Source: URNF01 sp045594105
Lineage (GTDB): Bacteria; Bacillota; Clostridia; Oscillospirales; Acutalibacteraceae
Length of the DNA stretch: 14,076 nucleotides
Assembly (NCBI GenBank): GCA_045594105.1
Contig: JAZNXY010000116.1
Location: forward strand, 1 to 14,076
Reading direction: 5' to 3'
This document shows positions 13,359 to 14,076 of the stretch, one piece after another (the first letter of the stretch is position 1; every line of letters begins with the position of its first letter). Position numbers and translations under genes: made by a program. A model generated the notes under the pieces. That model ran no database searches and was not told the origin of the DNA. It saw nothing but the letters and a program-made list of their open reading frames with translations.

Positions 13359-13817
13359 GTGCGTGTTTTGATTTTTTCGGATTCTCACGGTGACGGATAT
13401 GCTTTGCGTGACGTGCTGCTGCGTCACCCCGATATTACCACCGTCATTCATCTCGGTGACGGTGCGAGAGAGGCGGAGGATGCCGCCGAGCAGTTTCCCG
13501 ACTATACCTTTTATATAGTACGTGGCAACTGCGACTATGCGGGTCTGGCACCCGACAGCCGTTTTGAGACGATAGGCGGCAAAAAGGTGTTTATGACCCA
13601 CGGTCACCGCTTTAACGTGAAGTTTGGGCTGTACACCTACGATTGCGTCGCAAGGGAACGTGGTGCGCACGTGGCATTGTTCGGTCATACCCACCAGCCG
13701 TTTGAGGATTATAATGATGGGATGTATCTTTTTAACCCCGGCTCCCTCAGAAGCGGCAGCTACGGCATCATGGACGTGTCTGCCGCAGGTGTGATTTTCC
13801 GCCACTTAAAGCGGTAA
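13359..13817 (+). CDS. YfcE/MJ0936-family metallophosphoesterase
   Basis: A 152-residue cytoplasmic phosphodiesterase of the calcineurin-like superfamily. It has the full set of metal-site motifs: SDSHG (Asp8, His10), HLGDG (Asp34), RGNCD (Asn57, Asp59), MTHGH (His81, His83) and FGHTH (His110, His112). It also has NPGS (126-129), typical of the YfcE/MJ0936 group. These enzymes use two Mn2+-like metals and hydrolyse phosphodiesters in vitro; the physiological substrate is generally unknown. The length is standard. Translation starts at GTG 13359: an overlapping ATG at 13357 is out of frame, and AAAGGGG lies eight bases upstream. In some Firmicutes this gene follows rdgB/rph, but here it stands alone, divergent from the small-protein operon and upstream of an apparent rRNA operon. 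No terminator was found after it. Confidence 0.93.
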   Translation: MRVLIFSDSHGDGYALRDVLLRHPDITTVIHLGDGAREAEDAAEQFPDYTFYIVRGNCDYAGLAPDSRFETIGGKKVFMTHGHRFNVKFGLYTYDCVARERGAHVALFGHTHQPFEDYNDGMYLFNPGSLRSGSYGIMDVSAAGVIFRHLKR

Positions 13818-13860
13818 AAACACAGTATATTGTTGTCATAAAACCACTCAACCACAAGTC

Positions 13861-13900
13861 AAAAAAAGTTGTGAAAAAAGTTTGAAAAAAATTAAAAAAA
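13861..13900 (+). promoter_or_regulatory. Phased A-tracts upstream of the rRNA-type promoter (UP element or curved DNA)
   Basis: Four A-tracts of six or seven residues lie at 13861-13867, 13874-13879, 13885-13891 and 13894-13900, with centres about 9 to 12 bases apart. They end five bases before a perfect TTGACA. This is the usual layout of an UP element or intrinsic bend that boosts rRNA promoters. Confidence 0.65.
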
Positions 13901-13904
13901 GGTG

Positions 13905-13933
13905 TTGACAAAACGGAAAATGGGTGGTATTAT
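13905..13933 (+). promoter_or_regulatory. Strong promoter, probably of a ribosomal RNA operon
   Basis: TTGACA (13905-13910) and TATTAT (13928-13933) are separated by exactly 17 bases and preceded by A-tracts. Transcription should start near 13940, entering a structured, non-coding leader. Confidence 0.85.
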
Positions 13934-13939
13934 AGCAAA

Positions 13940-14076
13940 GCTGTCCCGAAAGAGACGGCGCAGGACCTTGAAAATTAAACAACGAGACAAGAACACTTTA
14001 CCCGTTAATTCACATCGAAAGATGCAAGTGGGTGAGAGGCCCACGAAACACAGACGCATAGCGTCGATGAGTCAAC
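13940..14076 (+). other. Leader of a probable rRNA operon (16S expected beyond the window)
   Basis: This stretch has no credible reading frame but several small hairpins: 13940-13959 (GAAA loop), 14013-14024 (CATC-GAAA-GATG), 14028-14044 (GTGGG/CCCAC) and 14053-14065 (GACGC/GCGTC). It includes GGACCTTGAAAATTAAAC (13963-13980), a phrase typical of Firmicute rRNA leaders and spacers ahead of 16S. With the strong upstream promoter, this supports an rrn operon starting here. The 16S gene itself is not in the window. The 13818-13860 stretch before the A-tracts shows neither a gene nor a terminator. Confidence 0.72.

Noticed and set aside
13357..13370. ATG at 13357 as the phosphoesterase start
   Set aside because: It is out of frame with the metallophosphoesterase sequence. 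GTG 13359 is in frame and well spaced from AAAGGGG.
13853..13872. CACAA…TTGTG short inverted repeat after the phosphoesterase gene as its terminator
   Set aside because: The stem is only five base pairs and is followed by A-runs, not T-runs. It is better explained as part of the A-tract region upstream of the rRNA-type promoter.
1..14076. CRISPR arrays, insertion sequences, tRNA genes or prophage parts
   Set aside because: No regularly spaced repeats, transposase-like proteins, tRNA cloverleaf sequences or phage proteins were seen on either strand.

Overview
The window looks like a chromosomal segment from a Clostridia-type Firmicute, probably an Oscillospiraceae/Ruminococcaceae-like gut anaerobe. 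This is inferred from AGGAGG-type ribosome binding sites, TTGACA/TATAAT-like promoters, compact hairpin terminators, TTG and GTG starts, and gene families typical of that group (a clostridial S1-domain protein, YfhO, an OadB/OadG sodium-pump pair). No phage, transposon or CRISPR signal was seen. It is core or near-core chromosome rather than an accessory island.

Layout. Positions 1-195 are the tail of an unidentified + strand gene, closed by a strong hairpin. On the - strand follow an acyltransferase-fold protein with a degenerate active-site motif (241-1080), a single-pass membrane protein with an acidic DxDGDG loop (1141-1800), and an operon of oadG-like (1891-2034) and oadB (2053-3174). 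That operon is preceded by a compact leader, 3212-3331, read as a yybP-ykoY-type (Mn2+) riboswitch whose P1 helix competes with a 17-bp intrinsic terminator. Back-to-back with its promoter, a + strand pair encodes a PAP2 phosphatase (3456-4115) and a CorC/HlyC-type cation transporter (4148-5410). A shared bidirectional terminator separates it from a - strand yfhO (5447-8434). Next come a + strand three-S1-domain RNA-binding protein (8562-9482), an orphan family-5 substrate-binding lipoprotein (9585-11195) and an NADP-dependent isocitrate dehydrogenase (11226-12428). A tightly coupled - strand operon of three small uncharacterised proteins (13301 down to 12476) runs toward icd. A YfcE/MJ0936-type metallophosphoesterase (13359-13817) is divergent from it. 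The window ends in a strong promoter with phased A-tracts and a structured leader that looks like the start of a ribosomal RNA operon, with 16S expected beyond the right edge.

How the genes fit together. PAP2 phosphatase and YfhO both act on undecaprenyl-linked cell-envelope chemistry. OadB/OadG and the CorC/HlyC protein are membrane cation-handling systems transcribed divergently from one intergenic region. The most interesting point is the metal-type riboswitch in front of a stand-alone oadB/oadG pair with no decarboxylase catalytic subunits nearby. It raises the possibility that this pair belongs to a metal or sodium homeostasis response rather than to ordinary decarboxylation energy metabolism.
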